Source of the DNA: RGIG8748 sp045545635
Lineage (GTDB): Bacteria; Bacillota; Clostridia; UMGS1810
Direction: 5' to 3'
Assembly: GCA_045545635.1 (NCBI GenBank)
Contig: JAZQBI010000059.1
Coordinates: forward strand, 1 to 14,874
Length of the DNA stretch: 14,874 nucleotides
Below are positions 12,587 through 14,874 of this stretch, one piece after another (within the stretch, counting starts at the first letter, position 1; each line of letters opens with the position of its first letter). Position numbers and translations under genes: made by a program. Below the pieces are notes generated by a model. That model had not been told where the DNA came from and ran no database searches. It saw only the letters and a program-made list of their open reading frames with translations.

Positions 12587-13213
12587 TTAATTACCTTTCA
12601 CAAAGGGATTGTTTTTCCGTTCATATTCCACGGTGGTTGAATTGCCGTGGCCGGGATATACGGTTGTGTCATCATCAAGAGTATAGAGCTGTGTCTGTAT
12701 GGAATGGCTGATTTCTTCGTAGCTTCCTCCGGGAAAATCTGTCCTTCCGATTGATAGCTGAAAAAGAGTATCACCACTGAAAGCACAGTTATCAGCAAGA
12801 ATACACATACTTCCTTTGGTGTGCCCCGGAGTATGCAAAAACTTAATTTCCCCGTTACCAAATGGAAGAGTATCCCCGTGACGAACACATATGTCTGCAC
12901 GTGTTGCGGGAATTTCAAAGCCAAGCAAAGGACAGAGATTCAGCGATCCGTTTTGGAGAGCGTGTGCTTCATCTTCGTGAATAACAACAGGAACGTCAAA
13001 TTGTTTTTTTATATCGTCCAGAGCGCCTATGTGATCTGCGTGTGCATGAGTAAGTATTATATACTTAAGCTCAGCATCCGTATTTTTTATGATGTCCAAT
13101 GCAATGTCAGAGCGGTCACCGGGATCAATTATAAACATTTCATTTGTAGCTTCATCTGTAACCGCATAAAAATTTGCACCCATATTCCCCAAAGGGGCAG
13201 TTTTAATTTTCAT
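12587..13213 (-). CDS. MBL-fold metallo-hydrolase (glyoxalase II-like, YqgX type)
   Basis: A 208-residue metallo-beta-lactamase-fold hydrolase with all metal ligands: THAHADH (55-61), His131 in TPGHTKGS, Asp148 in FSGDTLF, and His189 in VYPGHG. The size and the GRTDFPGGS stretch match small glyoxalase II-like proteins, which hydrolyse thioesters such as S-lactoylglutathione or other small-molecule esters; the real substrate in Firmicutes, which mostly lack glutathione, is not established. The ATG at 13213 follows GAGGT (13225-13221) by about seven bases. It sits 15 bases after rel and two bases before hemZ. The order rel, MBL hydrolase, hemZ is a recurrent Firmicutes arrangement, often with dtd between the first two; dtd is absent here. 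Confidence 0.92.
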   Translation of the reverse strand: MKIKTAPLGNMGANFYAVTDEATNEMFIIDPGDRSDIALDIIKNTDAELKYIILTHAHADHIGALDDIKKQFDVPVVIHEDEAHALQNGSLNLCPLLGFEIPATRADICVRHGDTLPFGNGEIKFLHTPGHTKGSMCILADNCAFSGDTLFQLSIGRTDFPGGSYEEISHSIQTQLYTLDDDTTVYPGHGNSTTVEYERKNNPFVKGN

Positions 13214-13228
13214 ATATATAACCTCAAA

Positions 13229-14874
13229 TCAATTATTTCGTGTAACCTCTATTATATCCTTAAGTGTACGCAGCTTATTTATAAGAAGATTGAGCTGCTC
13301 AGTACTTGTTACCTCTACTGTAATTTCAACAATACCAAGACTGTCTTTGGTAGAGCGCGCGTTGAGGGTTTTAAGAGAAACTTTAGTGTCATTTACAATA
13401 TTGGCAACCTCAAGTACGAGACCGTCTCTGTCGGGACAGACAATCTTGAGCTTTGAAAGATACGAGGTATTGGTATTGTTCTCCCATGAAACATCAATAA
13501 GTCTTGCTCTTTCGCTTTCATCCTTGTGCATTGCGGCAACGTTTATACAGTCCTGTCTGTGGATTGAAACTCCTCTTCCTCTTGTTATATATCCGATAAT
13601 CTGGTCACCGGGAACGGGATTGCAACACTTTGAGTATCTGATGAGACAATTCTGTATGCCTTTGACAATAATCCCGTCAGATGAGGATTTGTTTTTCTTT
13701 GGTGCAGTATTTCCTGCAACAAGACTTATGGGTAACTCCGCTTTTGCGTGAATCTTTTTATACTCATCTTTAAGTTTTGTAATAACATTTGAAAGTACAA
13801 GACCTCCGTATCCGATGTTTGCGTAAAGATCGTCGGTGCTTGCGTATCCGTATCTTCTCACAAGTTTGGATATATAGTCAGGAGAATCCAACTCAAGCTG
13901 CGAAAGTCCCTGACGCTTGAGTTCTTTTTCTATCATTTCTTTTCCGAGAACAATATTCTCTTCCCGTTTTTCTTTCTTAAACCACGCATTAATCTTGTTC
14001 CTTGCCTGACTGGTTTTTATTATTTTGAGCCAGTCGAGACTTGGGCCGTGAACAGCAGAAGAAGTTATAATTTCTATGATATCTCCGTTTTTCATCTGGT
14101 ATTCGAGTGGAACGATTTTCCCGTTAGCTTTTGCCCCCTGCATCTTGTAACCGATTGCAGAATGGATACTAAAGGCAAAGTCAATTGGTGTTGATCCGGC
14201 AGGGAAGGAGAGAACATCACCCTTTGGGGAGAAAACAAATACCTGATCTGTAAAAAGGTCTATGCGGAGTGTCTGTAAAAATTCTTCTTCACTTTTTGCA
14301 TCATTCTGAACATCAAGAATCTGACGAACCCATTGGAATTTTTGTTCAATGTTGGGATCACTTTTTTGATTTCCTTCCTTGTATTTCCAGTGAGCAGCAA
14401 TACCGTTTTCTGCAATTTCGTGCATTTCCCTGGTACGTATCTGAATTTCAAAGGGACGACCGTCACTACCGATTACTGTTGTATGCAAAGATTGATACAT
14501 ATTTGGTTTAGGCATTGCAATATAGTCTTTGAATCTTCCGGGCATGGGTTTGTATAGTTCATGCGCTGCGCCGAGAGCGGCGTAGCAGTCACTTAGGGTT
14601 TCGGTAACTATACGAACGGCAAAAAGATCGTATATCTGGTCGAGAGTTTTGTTTTGTGTGTACATTTTCCGGTAGATACTGTAAAAATGCTTAGGTCTTC
14701 CGTCTATGGAACATTCTATGCCTAATTCGTGAAGCTTTTCACGAAGTTCAAGTTTTATGTGATCAATGTATTGTTCGCGTTCCTGCCTCTTTTGGTTAAT
14801 ACCTTTCACAATTTCGAAATATGCTATGGGATCAAGGTACTTAAGGGACAAATCCTCAAGCTCCCATTTGATTT
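13229..14874 (-). CDS. rel: Bifunctional (p)ppGpp synthetase/hydrolase Rel, N terminus outside the window
   Basis: The stringent-response enzyme making and degrading (p)ppGpp. About 547 residues are visible and the frame is open to the right edge (IKWELEDLSLKYLDP), so about 190 N-terminal residues, the HD hydrolase domain, lie outside; the TTG at 14851 is internal. Seen in order: synthetase domain with DGRPKHFYSIYRKM, DLFAVRIV, GRFKDYIA and YQSLHTTV, then EIQIRTREMHEIAENG. The RFKD motif is the form found in bifunctional Rel/SpoT enzymes rather than the EXDD of monofunctional RelA. A TGS domain follows (DQVFVFSPKGDVLSFPAG), then a conserved Cys region (RYSKCCNPVPGDQIIGY, SIHRQDC) and a C-terminal ACT domain (KIVCPDRDGLVLEVANI). 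It is the first visible gene of the rel-MBL-hemZ cluster; no promoter is in the window. Confidence 0.95.
   Translation of the reverse strand, partial: IKWELEDLSLKYLDPIAYFEIVKGINQKRQEREQYIDHIKLELREKLHELGIECSIDGRPKHFYSIYRKMYTQNKTLDQIYDLFAVRIVTETLSDCYAALGAAHELYKPMPGRFKDYIAMPKPNMYQSLHTTVIGSDGRPFEIQIRTREMHEIAENGIAAHWKYKEGNQKSDPNIEQKFQWVRQILDVQNDAKSEEEFLQTLRIDLFTDQVFVFSPKGDVLSFPAGSTPIDFAFSIHSAIGYKMQGAKANGKIVPLEYQMKNGDIIEIITSSAVHGPSLDWLKIIKTSQARNKINAWFKKEKREENIVLGKEMIEKELKRQGLSQLELDSPDYISKLVRRYGYASTDDLYANIGYGGLVLSNVITKLKDEYKKIHAKAELPISLVAGNTAPKKNKSSSDGIIVKGIQNCLIRYSKCCNPVPGDQIIGYITRGRGVSIHRQDCINVAAMHKDESERARLIDVSWENNTNTSYLSKLKIVCPDRDGLVLEVANIVNDTKVSLKTLNARSTKDSLGIVEITVEVTSTEQLNLLINKLRTLKDIIEVTRNN

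Noticed and set aside
12821..13456. A 211-codon open frame on the plus strand opposite the MBL hydrolase and the rel 3' end
   Set aside because: It lies wholly antisense to two well-supported genes, has no ribosome binding site, and its translation is low-complexity Cys/Tyr/Ile-rich sequence typical of a shadow frame.
1..14874. CRISPR arrays, tRNA or rRNA genes, insertion sequences, prophage
   Set aside because: I found no regularly spaced repeats, no tRNA-like cloverleaf, no transposase or integrase sequence; the window is continuous housekeeping DNA.

Overview
The window looks like a low-GC Gram-positive chromosome, probably an anaerobic member of the Clostridia (Oscillospiraceae/Ruminococcaceae-like gut lineage is my guess). 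The reasons are strong AGGAGG-type ribosome binding sites, consensus TTGACA/TATAAT promoters, the rel - MBL hydrolase - hemZ cluster typical of Firmicutes, ECF-type S components (QueT, RibU), a PPi-type phosphofructokinase, and small DUF1540 and DUF1858 proteins. It is mostly core and housekeeping DNA; I see no transposase, phage, CRISPR array, rRNA or tRNA.

Layout. (1) 1-572: the 3' end of htpG (+), closed by a long bidirectional terminator. (2) 619-3504: a leftward four-gene operon, CpXC zinc protein > pfp > queT > mnmM, with ATGA overlap or about 11-bp gaps, driven by an extended -10 promoter at 3527-3555. (3) 3575-6527: a divergent rightward operon, glyA > rarA > small zinc-ribbon protein, driven by a near-perfect sigma-A promoter whose spacer holds a perfect inverted repeat. 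(4) 6534-7343: promoter, FMN riboswitch, intrinsic terminator and ribU. (5) 7411-8142: two small Cys-containing genes transcribed divergently, DUF1540 (-) and DUF1858 (+). They are separated by a 316-bp non-coding stretch full of nested inverted repeats, the best candidate in the window for an undescribed structured RNA. (6) 8188-8566: a cold-shock protein gene with a structured leader and a terminator hairpin. (7) 8607-11304: a MurR/RpiR regulator, an HI0933/BaiN-family flavoprotein, and a secreted or membrane-anchored protein of unknown function whose frame runs through a terminator hairpin into the antisense of hemZ. (8) 11157-14874: a leftward cluster, rel (5' end outside the window) > MBL-fold hydrolase > hemZ.

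How the genes work together. QueT and MnmM, side by side, both concern the tRNA wobble nucleotide (queuosine supply and mnm5U synthesis). RibU imports riboflavin under FMN-riboswitch control and so supports flavoenzymes such as the HI0933-like protein. HtpG, Csp and Rel are stress-adaptation genes but lie in separate transcription units. Nothing here is clearly a new multi-gene system. The items most worth a second look are the structured 7633-7772 region, the palindrome inside the glyA promoter, the complementarity between the riboswitch and its terminator, and the odd 3' end of the gene at 10747-11304.
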